The notes under the pieces were generated by a model. That model made no database searches. It worked only from the letters and a program-made list of their open reading frames with translations, and was not told the DNA's origin. From Eutreptiella sp. 'Long Island Sound 2002' (taxonomy: Eukaryota > Euglenozoa > Euglenophyceae > Eutreptiales > Eutreptiaceae), in NCBI GenBank assembly GCA_964036045.1, contig OZ038379.1:67610719-67674718 (forward strand): 64,000 bases of DNA, written 5' to 3'. Of the stretch, positions 42,877 through 54,069 are shown piece after piece. Position numbers and translations under genes: made by a program. Position 1 is the first letter of the stretch. Each line of letters opens with the position of its first letter.

Positions 42877-43737
42877 GCACAACCCCAGTCCAGGGAGGGG
42901 GGGAACTTGACCGGGCCGCCCCCCCCCAAGCACGCCAGACGGAGTGAAGGACCTCGGCAGAACATGCGGAGGGGCACGGACCGCGTGAAAGGGCCCTACC
43001 AGGGCCCAGCGCCGGGACCGCGCGAGGTGCGCGCGCCACACCACCCAGGGGAGGGAGGGGGGGGAAGCGGACGCCGCAGGAGCGCGAGCGCACACACACA
43101 AAAGGGCACGCGGGGAATACCAGAAGGTTAACCGGACCGAGCTCGCGGAACGCACAGACAGCGTGGAATGGCGTACCAGCAGGCGAGGGTAAGGGACACC
43201 CGGACGGGACGGCCCGCCACACACAGCGCGGGATACGCGGGGCGGGAAGGGGGACACGGGCGAGACACAACACCAGGTACCGGCCCGGGTCGCCCAAAAC
43301 CGGCCGCGAGCGCCGCGCACACACGGACGGGGCACTGCACCCGCCAAGGCAGTAGTGGTGCACTGCGCCACGCCCCAACCCCTAGGCTAGGCAGCGACCG
43401 CGGCAGTCCAAGGGGGTCCCACTGGCAACAAGTGAGTAGCATGGGCCCGGCAGCGCCGGCGCCCCGGGCGACCACGCATCAGGGGGGCGACGCAGTGGGT
43501 CAGCGCCTGCAGCCACGGCTGCGAATTGATGCACTGACCGGGGAGTGGCAAAAAGGGGAAGACGGGGAGGGACGGGTCTCCAAGCCCTGTGAACCCGGGG
43601 GACTCCGCCACCAGGCAGGAGGTGCATCTTGGAGGGCCCCCAATTAGGACCCGGTGGCGAGGATATCACCTGGCCCGACCAGGGGCCCCCCCGGGGCCGG
43701 AAGGCGTCTAGTACCCGCAAAATCAAACCTCAAACCT
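42877..43737. repeat. Dispersed repeat R, right copy
   Basis: Matches 2867-3718 closely over its whole length in the same orientation, with small indels (for example an extra GGAGGG near 43050). Here it is preceded by the G/C-rich duplication and followed by Asn/Thr repeat relics, unlike the left copy. No ORF is conserved between the two copies. Confidence 0.85.
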
Positions 43738-44860
43738 GAAACCTCACACCTACACCCAAAACCTGCAGCAACACCCGCGGTAACCCCACCAGCGACATCA
43801 CCCTCCACCAGGAACGGCCACCCAACACTGACAGGGCCGGAAGATGATGATCAGCGCCAGCAGGAAAGCCAGCCCCTAGCGCGCACAACAGCCCAAAGAC
43901 CTCCCACACCCAGAAGCAGCACCTACGCCAGACCATCATCGGTGTCACCGACACCCAGGAAGACGCCAACAGCGCCCTCGCCGTCACCGCCACCAACCTT
44001 GATGAACTAACGTCGACATCACTGCCACCACCGCACCCTCGCCGTTGGTATCACTACCAGCACACCTGCCCGGGCCATCAGTGGCACCGCCGCCCATGGC
44101 ACCACCTGCACTCACCAGCGCCACCACCACCCCACGCAACGCCAGGCATCACCAACGGCCTCAAGGAACGTCGACACCACCAACACCACCACCAGCAGGC
44201 GGGGTCTACCGACAGACCAAGAGCGGCTCCGCCACCATCAACCAGTACACCACCCGCGGCACCCCACCGTCGCCGACACCACCCTCACCACCACAGCACC
44301 TAACACACCTCCACCGCTGGCGGCGACACCGGCCACACCACCCATCATCTACAGCACCCTCGCCACCACCGCCACGTCCGGCCCACATACTTTACGCCCC
44401 CAATTGGCCAGAGACAACACCCTCACCATCGACGCCACCGGCAAAACCACCGCCCCATACGTCACCCTCGCCATCACTAACCAAACGACCACCCTCACCA
44501 TCAGCGTCCACGACACCACCAGAGGCGCCAACACCACCGTCGACAGCGACAGCGACAACCGTGACTGGCTGACCCACCAACGTCACCATCAACTATGGCG
44601 AGCCCTGCACCAACCTCACCTACACTAACGCCTATACCGCCCTCACCAACGGCACCGCCAGCGGCACAATCACCCACTTCAACACCCACACCACCCTCAC
44701 CACCAACATCACCACCACCCCGCAAGGGTCAGGGCTCACGGGGAACGGAACAGCAGAGCGAGCACGCCACCACTCGCACGCGTCGCCCACCCTATCGTAC
44801 ACCGCTCCGCAACACCGCCGCCACACCGCCCCCCCGCTTCCCATGACAGGACGTGCTCTG
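43738..44860 (+). repeat. Decayed Asn/Thr-rich coding-type repeats, second locus
   Basis: The same CACCCTCACCATC-type phrases as at 27380-30060. The best preserved stretch is at 44410-44545, reading DNTLTIDATGKTTAPYVTLA then NQTTTLTISVHDTTRGANTT, strongly suggestive of a beta-strand/turn repeat. Frame changes and lack of a start make it a relic or a DNA repeat. Confidence 0.5.
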
Positions 44861-44959
44861 CAGCCCACCGCTGGGACGGCGACCACGACGTCCTCCGGGC
44901 CATCCAACACCTACTGGCAGCGACAGCCCGGCGCCCACAAGCCCACCAGCAACCCACGG

Positions 44960-45600
44960 AACCGCAGGAGCCCGACCACCCCATGCCACCACGCTCCATA
45001 TCCCCCGCGTCCACCGCAGACCAGAATGCGGAACACCAGCGAAAGGAGCCCGACCACACCGCCACGCCACCGCCCCCCCCCCCAAAGGACATCTACGCCA
45101 CACTGGCCGGCACTCTAGCCCCCACGGACGCCGAGCAGTACTACCAATCCATCCAAGGAGACCTCCCAGCCGACCACGCGACCCTCCAGGGGTGGAAGCA
45201 GGAGAAAAGGAATGAGACAACGAGTGGGGCACGGAGGAAGACCTTCTCTCGGAAGACACCTGGAAAGGCACCATGGACGCCTTCCTGGAAGCAGCACCCG
45301 AAACCTACCCCCGCCCGCGCGGGGACACCAGGCACAGGCTCCACGCCCTCCTAGCATTCCACAGCTGAAAACACCGCCACACCCTCACCCTCCAACCCCT
45401 CGACCGCAATCCACAACGATGGACACCTGAGGACGACGCCACCGCCGCCATCACCATACAGCAAAACCCCGAGAACCCAGAGGAGTACCACATCACCTGG
45501 AACGATCCGGCAGCCAACCCCCCCGCCTCGCCCAGTCCCTCCGGGACGTCTTCGCCACCATCAGCGCAGAACTGCAGGAAGCGAGAGCCCCACAACAACC
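44960..45600 (+). pseudogene. Element B N-terminal region, decayed
   Basis: A frame from about 44983 reads PPKDIYATLAGTLAPTDAEQ, then DHATLQGWKQEKRNE; near 45220 coding shifts to a frame with EEDLLSEDTWKGTMDAFLEA and RLHALLAFHS before a TGA. These stretches look like genuine folded protein, unlike the repeats to the left, but no family is recognised. Confidence 0.45.
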
Positions 45601-45610
45601 GGACGACGAG

Positions 45611-47020
45611 ATGCCCCAGGCACCATTCCCACCAACCACACAGGAAAGCCCCCGCACAGAGCCCCTCACCCATCCCGTCACCACAATAAAGCTCCCCCCA
45701 CAGCACCACACCACCCCGGACCGCAACGTGTTTCGGAACCCCCCAGGGAAATGCGCAGTCCACAACGGCACACTCCGATGGGACAAAATCACACCGGGGC
45801 TCGAGGCCATCCGCCTCCACTCGATCACCGAACCCACCACCACCTGGATACTACCTACAGACCGCCGTCACCTCCTCCTCACCGTCCAAGGGGATGCCAC
45901 CATCACACCAACGGAGGGAGACCCCATAACAGCAGTCCCCACCCACGCCATCCACATACCCCCGCAAGCATCGTCGGCACCTATGACGGTACATCCGGGC
46001 CCCAGCCCATGGCAAGCCATCGTCATCACGTACCCCGCCCCCAACGACCACACACACACCTGGCAGCAACGGTGGGAGGACATCGGTGGGGACCTCCTCC
46101 AGGAACACCTAGGGCTCACACGCACCCACCACACCCTCCACCCGGTACGAGGAGTAGGCCAAGCACCACACGGCATACACATTCCGGGGTTATTTGCGTA
46201 CACCACACCCATAAACCCACAAGCAGCGGAGGACATCAAGACCGCGCTATCCATCGAGCAAGCCCAGACCCAGACTCCGCACCGCAACACCCAACGAGGC
46301 TATACCATTTCATGGGCATATCAAGCCCACAACACCCTCACCCCCAAACCAGACCCCCCCCCCCTAGACACCAACACAACCGCCCTCCTCCAGGCCGCAG
46401 CAGCGGCAGCCACCCAAGTAGGGGCCCCGGAAACGTGGAGCCCGCACTACCTGGTCGAAACCAAAGTGGCGCCCCACGCAAAAGCCCAAGAAAAGCCCCC
46501 ATCGCCGAAACCACTCCACCCTCCACTCAAGCTGCACACGATGGAGCACACCCCCCACGACGAATGGGCGACCCACTACATCATCCCCCACACCACCACC
46601 CGCAAGACCGACGCCGCAAAGATCACAGCCACCCGCCACCTCCCCCACACCACACAGGTGTATGAGCTGACGGCCCCCAACGTCCTCGTCACCCGTCGCC
46701 GACACGACAAGCGATACACCATACAGGTGGAGGGGGCCGCCCCGACCACCCTGTACACGTGGACAACACGGGCGGACCTCCCACACCCCATCCTCCATCA
46801 CGCCCCCTCCTCGCCCACCCCCTTCCACAGGGCAGACCGCCCCAACAAGAAGCCCAAACACACAGGCGTACACACCCCCACCCAGGAGGCCCAGCACCGA
46901 CACGATGCAAGGCGCAAGGCCCGCAACCTCCACGACGACCACACCATCGCCCGCATCTCACCGTCAAAGCCCTCCGGGACCCTACCACCCCAGGCAGCGG
47001 CCTCCACGAGGCCATCGTAG
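45611..47020 (+). CDS. Element B unknown protein, possible cupin-like region
   Basis: 469 residues with balanced composition. Residues about 40-150 include WILPTDRRHLLLTVQGDATI, then DPITAVPTHAIHIPPQ and PWQAIVITYPA, a pattern of beta-strands reminiscent of a cupin barrel (hLLxxxxGxaxi...vxIPp), but the metal-binding His/Glu motif is not clear. Later segments (HYLVETKVAP, VYELTAPNVLVTRRRHDKRY) also look strand-rich, and the C-terminus is basic. It overlaps the next frame at 46975-47020, where coding continues, so a frameshift separates it from the protease-like region. Confidence 0.45.
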   Translation: MPQAPFPPTTQESPRTEPLTHPVTTIKLPPQHHTTPDRNVFRNPPGKCAVHNGTLRWDKITPGLEAIRLHSITEPTTTWILPTDRRHLLLTVQGDATITPTEGDPITAVPTHAIHIPPQASSAPMTVHPGPSPWQAIVITYPAPNDHTHTWQQRWEDIGGDLLQEHLGLTRTHHTLHPVRGVGQAPHGIHIPGLFAYTTPINPQAAEDIKTALSIEQAQTQTPHRNTQRGYTISWAYQAHNTLTPKPDPPPLDTNTTALLQAAAAAATQVGAPETWSPHYLVETKVAPHAKAQEKPPSPKPLHPPLKLHTMEHTPHDEWATHYIIPHTTTRKTDAAKITATRHLPHTTQVYELTAPNVLVTRRRHDKRYTIQVEGAAPTTLYTWTTRADLPHPILHHAPSSPTPFHRADRPNKKPKHTGVHTPTQEAQHRHDARRKARNLHDDHTIARISPSKPSGTLPPQAAASTRPS

Positions 47021-48429
47021 ACCTCCTACTCTGGCGAGCCCGCAAACACACCCAGGGCCAGCACGTCTGGATCCCCTCCATCGAGTGGGGCCAGGCCCTG
47101 ACGCACGACACGGGCATCAACGTCACGCGTGGAGGGACCGTACGCCTACGACGGGCCCCAGCGGACAAGGACCACCCAGCGGACCCGAACCGCCCGGAAG
47201 AGTGGCAACAGGCCACCGCACCAACCCGCGACACTGCCCTCCGCGCCGCCGGCCTCCGCACCCCAGACGACGACCTCCCCCCCCCACCTACAGACAGTGA
47301 CCACCCCCCGCCGGAGGTCTGGGTTACAGTCCTCGAGCGCGGGCACTACTACGTAATAGCCGCTACGGCTACGTCCCCCGGCCCGCAATGGCTCGTCAAA
47401 GAGACAGACACCATGTTCGCCCCAGGGACCGCCCCACCAGGGGCAGTAGGGGACCCCACCACCCAGCACAGGGTCCTCAGGGGCGTCTTCCAGCCAGGGG
47501 ACAAGCCCCCAGCCCGCGCCCTGGCCCAAATCACCTCAGGAAAGGCAGGCTACCACCTGGGATTGGCCATGCTCTGCCTGACCCACTGGATCCAGCGCCG
47601 CTGGCCACCCACGGGGACCGTGCCCTGGAGTTGGGCCATCCCCACCGCCCACACACAGGTCGAAGCGGGCCCGGACACGCAACCAAACCCCCCCCCCAGA
47701 CCGCAGCAATCCCTCACTTGCGGGTACCACGCCATCCACAGGGTCCTCAACCGCGTGGGTCTTAGCCCAAAGGTAGCATACCCCCTTCCCACCACTGACC
47801 AAGAGGTCCACCAGATACGCAGGCTCGTCTGCGAAATCCTTGCCGCGGCAGCAGAAGATGGCAAGCTTCTCCTCCAAACCGCCTGGCCTACAACTGGCCA
47901 CGCAAGTGCGCCGCAGCGAGCGGACACATACACCGATACAGCACACCCCACCGCACAATCCCCGCCCGTGCCCCTCCCCTCTCGCTGCTCACCCGGAGAC
48001 CCACACACGCCCACTATCGCGCGCACCCCCGGGCCCCGCGACACGGGCCTCCCCCAGCCGCCTCAACACCAGCACACGCCCGCCACCCACCCACCCGCCG
48101 GACACCCCTCACCACCCCCCACACTCGACAACCCACACACACCCGCCGAGAGGAGCCCTGTGCGCCACGGCACGCCCACCCCACCCAGTGGCCCGCCCAC
48201 GCCCCCCACACACACCCCAGAAAACCCAGGCCCACCCCCCCCGGCCCCTGACTGCAGCCCAGACGAACTGCTCCCCCCCCCGGATGCCAACCCACACAAC
48301 CTCGCACATTGCAGGACCCGGGCCCAGTCAAGCCCAGAAGGAGAAGGCCACAGCCCCGCGCCTCCCTCCCCCGCCGCTGCCGACCAGATCAGCCCGCCGG
48401 GCCGCCAGGTCACGACCGGGCCCCCTTAG
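46975..48429 (+). pseudogene. Element B candidate cysteine protease (Ulp1/OTU-like)
   Basis: In this frame, from about 46990, LHEAIVDLLLWRARKHTQG and HVWIPSIEWGQAL precede VLERGHYYVIAATA (His at 47344) and, 125 codons on, PQQSLTCGYHAIHRVLNRVG (Cys at 47719). A His on a beta-strand start (GHYxVI) and a Gln-rich turn before Cys-Gly at a helix start is the layout of papain-fold proteases such as C48/Ulp1 or OTU; such proteases occur in some retroelements. The catalytic order His-then-Cys fits Ulp1 rather than OTU. The Asp/Asn could be in KETD (about 47403). After 47900 the frame becomes Pro/Thr-rich. No search was run. Confidence 0.4.
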
Positions 48430-51400
48430 CCGCCCGCCCCCAACCTACAGCCCGAGGACGTGCCCTCCATCCTCCCCGCCGTGGCCGCAGCAGAAGCCGC
48501 CGCCCGCAAGCCCGCCCGCATCACAGCCCAACCCGCGTCCACCACCTCCTCCTCATCCTCAGCCTCGTCCACCTCCTCCACCTCATCCTCCGACCCCCCC
48601 CTCCCCGCCGCCCTCATCCTCAAGGCCACGGCAAAAGCCAAAGCCGCGGCCCCACGCACCGACCCCCCGACCCCCACACAGGCGACTCGGGCACCCCGGC
48701 AACGCACCGGGAAGACCCCCGACCCGACACCGGCGCCCTCACACCTCCGGACAGAGGGCCTCCTCAACCTGGAACTGGATCCCAACCCCAAACCCGACCC
48801 GAAACCCAAGCCGGCGTTCACGCAAGCACACACAACACCACAAACGCAACGACACAAACCCGACCGAAACCACTCCAACCCGGACCCTCACCCAAGCCAG
48901 GACCCCCCCACCCACCACAACCCACGCCCCCCTCCCACCGGCACCCACCACCACCGCAGAGGTGGCCACCCAACACGACCCCGTCCAAGCCCTCGTCCGC
49001 ATCCCTGTCACCAAGCGCCCCGTCATCCATCCCCCGCAAACCACAACCACCGCTGGCCAAACCAACCCAGGGACGTGGGACCCCTCGACCACCGTCACCG
49101 TCAAGCCCGGCCCCCAACCCGCCCCCCCTGCCCACCACATAGTGCAGCCTCAGGGGCTGCCCACGATGCCCAACCGCCCACCCCCACAAGGGGGACCGGA
49201 AAACCCACAAGGGGTCCATGGGCCATACCCGCAACACCAACCCCACCACTACCAACACCACCACCACCAGCAGCCCCACCACCACCACTACCAACACCAC
49301 CCCCACCACTACCACTGCCCACCACCCTACCCCACCGGGCCACAACCCCCCGTGGACGAGCAGCACCAGCGAATGGGATGGCAGCCACCGAGCGCTCCAC
49401 CCGCATGTCCCACCTACCGCCAGGGGCAACCCCCCCCGTACCAGCCACCCCCCCCGTACCAGGAACCGTATCAGTATCCCCCCGGCCACCACGTCCACGC
49501 CGAAGGGCCCCCCCGCGCCCAACCCCGCAAAGGACAGTCACTCGACCCATACCACCAGCCGCTGCCGCCACCACACCCCTACGTGGCGGATTCATGGACG
49601 ACGGGGGACGTCCCCCCCCCCCACCAGTACCAGGCGGCACCACGCGAAGCCCCCCAGGACCCGCCGACGCCTCCTGACTGGCCCGACTCGAGCGATGAGG
49701 CCCGGTCCCGCAATCGGCGGCACTCCCGCCCCCCCCCCGCACGGCACACTCGCCCACAGCGCCCACACTCCCCACGACGCCACCGCGCCTCATCCACCCA
49801 CTCGCGCCGCTCCCGCTCCCCAAGGTGCCACCACAACCCCCCGAGACCCCGCTCCCGCCGCTCCCGCTCCCCCGGGCGCCACCATGAGCGCCACCGCCGC
49901 CCCATGTCCACCTCCCCCTCTCCCTTCCGCCAATACAAGACCCCCACCCCCAGCCCCCGCCACCACCGCACCCGCTCCCCCCGACGCCGCCAGGCACGCC
50001 ACCGCCGCCCCACGTCCACCTTCCCCTTCCCACACAGGCCCCGCCAGGCTCCCCATGCCCCCCGCCGCCCATACCCATCCACCACCCCCGGCCCCCGCCA
50101 CCACCACTCCCGCTCCCCCAGACGCCACCAAGCGCGCCACCGCCGCCCCATGTCCACCTCCGCCTCCCGTTCCCCCCTCCACCCGTACCCGTCCTCCACC
50201 CCCAGCCCCCGCCACCGCCGCTCCCGCTCCCCCAGGCACCGCCACCCCCGCCACCACCGCAGGTCCACGTCCTCCCCCTGCCGCTCCAGGACCCCGGGCA
50301 CGGATCCCTCCCCCCCCCAGGCCCCCGCCCACCTCGCCTGGTGGTCTGCCCCAGCTTTGCAGGAGCTCCGCCGCTGGGTGAAGTGGGCCGGGGGAGCGGG
50401 AAGGCACGATGGGGTGCACATGGTGTATAACTTCGAGGAGGTGCGCACCCGCACCCCCGCCGACCCCAACGAGGCCGCCCCGGAGGCCATCATGCACAAG
50501 CGGCATGGGAGGCACTCCTCAGCGATGCGGTCCAGGGCCTCCGCCCTCCCTACACCCCCCAAGCCCTCCGCCAGTGGCTCCAGGCCAACCGGCCCCAGGC
50601 CTGGGCCGTCGGCGCCCCCTCCCCACCCCGCCCCTCACGCCACCACCACACCAGGAAGGGGGAGGACAAGGGCAAGGGGAGGGCAAGGGACACCCAGGGG
50701 CACTCAGGCAAGAGGGCACGGAGGGGCCCCAAGTGAGGGCAGGCACTCACAGGGACAGGACGCCGGAGGAGACACCACATGGGGGCAGGAAACCACCCGA
50801 GAACCAGGAAGGGGCGGGAGCGGGGACCAGGCACGGAGGAAAAGGGCACCACGGCAAACGCCACGACCCACACCCAGGAAGGGCATACCACGACGGGGAG
50901 ACCAGCGCCGCCCCACCCCCACCAAAAGCCCCACGACTCCCGGGGGCGCACCCCCCAACACACACCGCCGAAGCAAGCATCGGACGCCGTACGGATCACA
51001 CCAGCGCACACCCTCCAGCCACCGGAAACCAGACGGGGAATGGAGGGCACACCTACACGGGGGGAACGGGCCACACCCACAGAAGAAGGCGCAGGGAACG
51101 CCGCCGCACGGCGCATCACCACGCCCTCACCGCCAGGCGACGACCCCGGCCGCCACAAGGGCCACCTCACAAGCACCGGAAGAGGACGAAGGCACGGCCA
51201 CAGCGACCAGGACTAGGGACCGAAACCCCCCGAGGACACGGGACCAAGGCACAGGCCCCCAGGGAGGGCAACCCCACGGACCGTCACGCGATCGACCTAC
51301 CCGACCCACCAGCCCGAGCGGCACGCCCAAGCCCCCACACCACGGACCAAGCGAGACACCCACACCTAACCGCACCACCCAGCCACCAGCCAGCCACACT

Positions 51401-51450
51401 CCGGCCCGCACTCCGCACCATGACACAGGCCAGGCTGACCTCCACTGACC
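48430..51450 (+). pseudogene. Element B disordered region: Pro-, His- and RS-rich
   Basis: Coding appears to run first in the 48460 frame (LPAVAAAEAAARKPARITAQ, a Ser run, LNLELDPNPKPDPKPKP) and then, from about 48950, in the frame ending at 51448. The latter contains a His/Gln/Pro tract (HHYQHHHHQQPHHHHYQ, 49240-49310), PPYQPPPPYQEPYQYPP, and an RS domain at 49690-50300 made of 36-46-residue imperfect repeats of RSRSPRRH...RHRRPMSTS. A folded-looking segment follows: LQELRRWVKWAGGAGRHDGV and HMVYNFEEVRTRTPADP (50360-50470). RS domains bind RNA and splicing proteins; in a retroelement it may serve as the RNA-binding ORF1. Beyond 50560 composition is too simple to judge. Confidence 0.5.
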
Positions 51451-52880
51451 CACCGCGGCACAACGCGAGACCACGGCACACCGCACCACAGCGCGCCACA
51501 GTGCAACGGGCCACAGCACGACGCGACGGGACGCGGCACAGAGCGGCACAACATGACACAACTGACCCTAACCTGAAGGACTAGCCGAGGCAAGCCACCG
51601 CACACCCCGGAAGGCGCCGCACCAGCACGCCAGACACCAGCACCGCAGGCCACACACGGGGCCACAGCGCGCCCGGCAACAACGGTGGCGGACCACCCAG
51701 AAGGTTAAAACCGGCACCGCAGAGGGTAAAGGACACGAACAACCCCAGCCCCCTAACCCAGAGCCACAAGCAGCCGCCTGGTGCAGCCGCCCAGCCGGCA
51801 GAGCCAGGACCTAACCCGGCAAGAAGGGGCGCCGAGCCCACCGTGTACATAGCCCACCCGACCCATGGGGACGGAACACGGCAAAACAGAACGCAACCGC
51901 CAACAGCAGCCCGGAAGACAACACTGAATGCGGGCCAGTGCGTGCGCCAGCCAGGGAAGGCAGAGGGAGGAACAGGCAGCCCCCCCCCCCAAAAAAAAAC
52001 AACAGAAGGGGGAGGGGGGGGGGCGGGAAAACAGCCCACAGCCACCAAACCGCCCACCAACACCACCACAGGCGGCCAAACCCCCCCCCAGAAGGCACCG
52101 AAGACAGGACCCCCGAAGAGGCACGGGGGGACCACCCAGCCAAAACCGGCAACACCAAGCCAGGAACACCGCTTCACCGGGAAAAGGGACGCCGAAACAT
52201 GCAGACACACACCACGAAAAAAAAAAAGAGCCAGGAGCCGAGCCCGAAAGAAAGGGGATGGGGGGACAGGGACCACAAGGCCCGGGACAGGGACATCCAG
52301 CAAAAAAAAAAAAGCGCAAAAAACACACCCCGACAACCCAGCCATGAAGGGCTGGGCACAGCCGAGACCCGGGCCCAGCACGCACGCCCACACCGCACGC
52401 CGGAACCGGAAACAGCGGGGGGCAAGCGGGGCGCGCACGAAACCACACACGTCCCATAAGCAGGCCGAAACCGAACCCCAACCACGAACACCACAAACAG
52501 CGGACACTAGAGGGACAACACCACAAACGGTGCCCAAACACACCCATCCAAGACCCCAGCCAGTACTGGCGGGGTTAATAAAACCCACACCCAACCGCAA
52601 ACCGGACCAAAACACAAACGCCGCACAACAGTAGGAAACTCAGTGCCCACAGCCCGGGCACTGAGGCAGCCCATGCCATGCAGGTGACCCGGCCAAACGA
52701 GATCCGGAGACCGGGGGTAGAGCTGCATCCTAAGGCCTGCGCTGCTTTGGGACTCGAGCCGGAGCGTGCGACACCCAAGCGCCTCGGAACCCTAGTACCA
52801 AGAACGTGCATGCATGCCTTGGGAACGGGATATGCCAGGAAGTCCCTTGAACCTCTAGGGTTCCGCCCAAAGGGGGGGAC
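51451..52880. other. No gene recognised
   Basis: C/A/G-rich sequence with poly-A runs (52205, 52300) and a single variant satellite core, CCAGCCAGTACTGGCGGGG, at about 52557. Long minus-strand frames are shadows of the composition. 52640-52880 is more complex but carries no motif I recognise. Confidence 0.5.
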
Positions 52881-53849
52881 GTGCGCAAGCACGGGGGCAC
52901 GTCCTCCCGGCGAGTCAGGCACGTCACGCTGGCGGCGATCAGCCCTCCCGGTGTTGGCCGGGGCCGCTTTGTTGGCGGCCAACAGTCAGGTCTAGCGGGA
53001 TGTAAGCCGCCTCCCCTCTTCAAGCGCGGAGCCTCTTCCTGTTCGTCACAGGGGCGACGCCAGGGGGAACCATGGGGCGCCTCTCCACGACCGAGTGCAC
53101 CTACCTACCTACCTCGCCCGCATCAGCGCCCCCCCGCCAGAGTGTCTGATGCCACCCACAACCGCACCATCACAGGCATCATCACGGACTGTCTGAACCC
53201 AGCGGCGTCACGGGCGGATGCCGTGTGGATCAGCAAAGGGCGCTCTGACACACGGGCGGTGGCGCGCCTCAACAACATCCAACTTAACAAACTCTATCGC
53301 GCCGTCGGACCCTTCGCCGTTCACATCACCCCGTATGGCATCAACCACCCCCGGTGTGAGCACCATGACCCGCCCTGCTCCACACCATGCACCTCGCCCC
53401 TGCGCCAACGGCTCCCGGCCCCCACCATCACAGGCAACGTGTACCTGGGCACCATACCAGGGGGCCGGGGCATATACATCCTGCCCAACAGGTCCAGGGA
53501 ACCCGCCATCCCCCTGCACGGAGTAGAGTCCCTCGCCCTGGGACCGCCCCCACCAAAACACCAACACCAGCACATCCCGGGGGACAAACGGACGCAGGCG
53601 CCAGAAGGGGGAAAAAAGGCCCACCAACGCGCCCTGGCCCACATCATCGTCCACCCCACAGCCCACCTACCAAAAGACTTCGGCGCAGAGCGCCACATCG
53701 TCCTTGAGGGGCAGGCCCACCACATCATCACCGCCGCCCTATACACCCTCGCCGCCCACAAACACCACTGGGACCCCACAGCCATCCCAGCGATGCCCCC
53801 ACAACCGCAAGGCCCCAACGATCCCGTCACCCCCCTCGACATTGATTAA
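52881..53849 (+). CDS. Element B unknown ORF upstream of the endonuclease
   Basis: 322 codons; the first ~85 are weak, but from about 53120 the protein looks real: THNRTITGIITDCLNPAASR, ADAVWISKGRSDTRAVARLN, then NVYLGTIPGGRGIYILPN and AHIIVHPTAHLPKDFGAERH. Hydrophobic strands alternate with turns. After the TAA, coding resumes in a nearby frame (AFHILKPDAQCWVLHWAHRV), so the protein was probably longer. No family recognised. Confidence 0.5.
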   Translation: MRKHGGTSSRRVRHVTLAAISPPGVGRGRFVGGQQSGLAGCKPPPLFKRGASSCSSQGRRQGEPWGASPRPSAPTYLPRPHQRPPARVSDATHNRTITGIITDCLNPAASRADAVWISKGRSDTRAVARLNNIQLNKLYRAVGPFAVHITPYGINHPRCEHHDPPCSTPCTSPLRQRLPAPTITGNVYLGTIPGGRGIYILPNRSREPAIPLHGVESLALGPPPPKHQHQHIPGDKRTQAPEGGKKAHQRALAHIIVHPTAHLPKDFGAERHIVLEGQAHHIITAALYTLAAHKHHWDPTAIPAMPPQPQGPNDPVTPLDID

Positions 53850-54069
53850 CTCCTAAGCCGCAGGGCCACCCCACACCTCCACCCCTCCAGGATAGAACTA
53901 GCCATCGCATCGTTGGACACCCTGGACACCCCCCCCCAAACAACCCGCCTTCCACATCCTGAAACCGGACGCCCAATGCTGGGTCCTCCACTGGGCACAC
54001 AGAGTCCTCATGGCGCCCCTGGCCTACACCCAGGAAATAGACCCGTAAGACCCCCCAACGAGGCCGGCA

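Noticed and set aside
51581-52615. 344-codon minus-strand membrane-like protein
   Set aside because: Composition shadow of a CA/A-rich plus strand with poly-A runs; no homologous segment elsewhere in the window.
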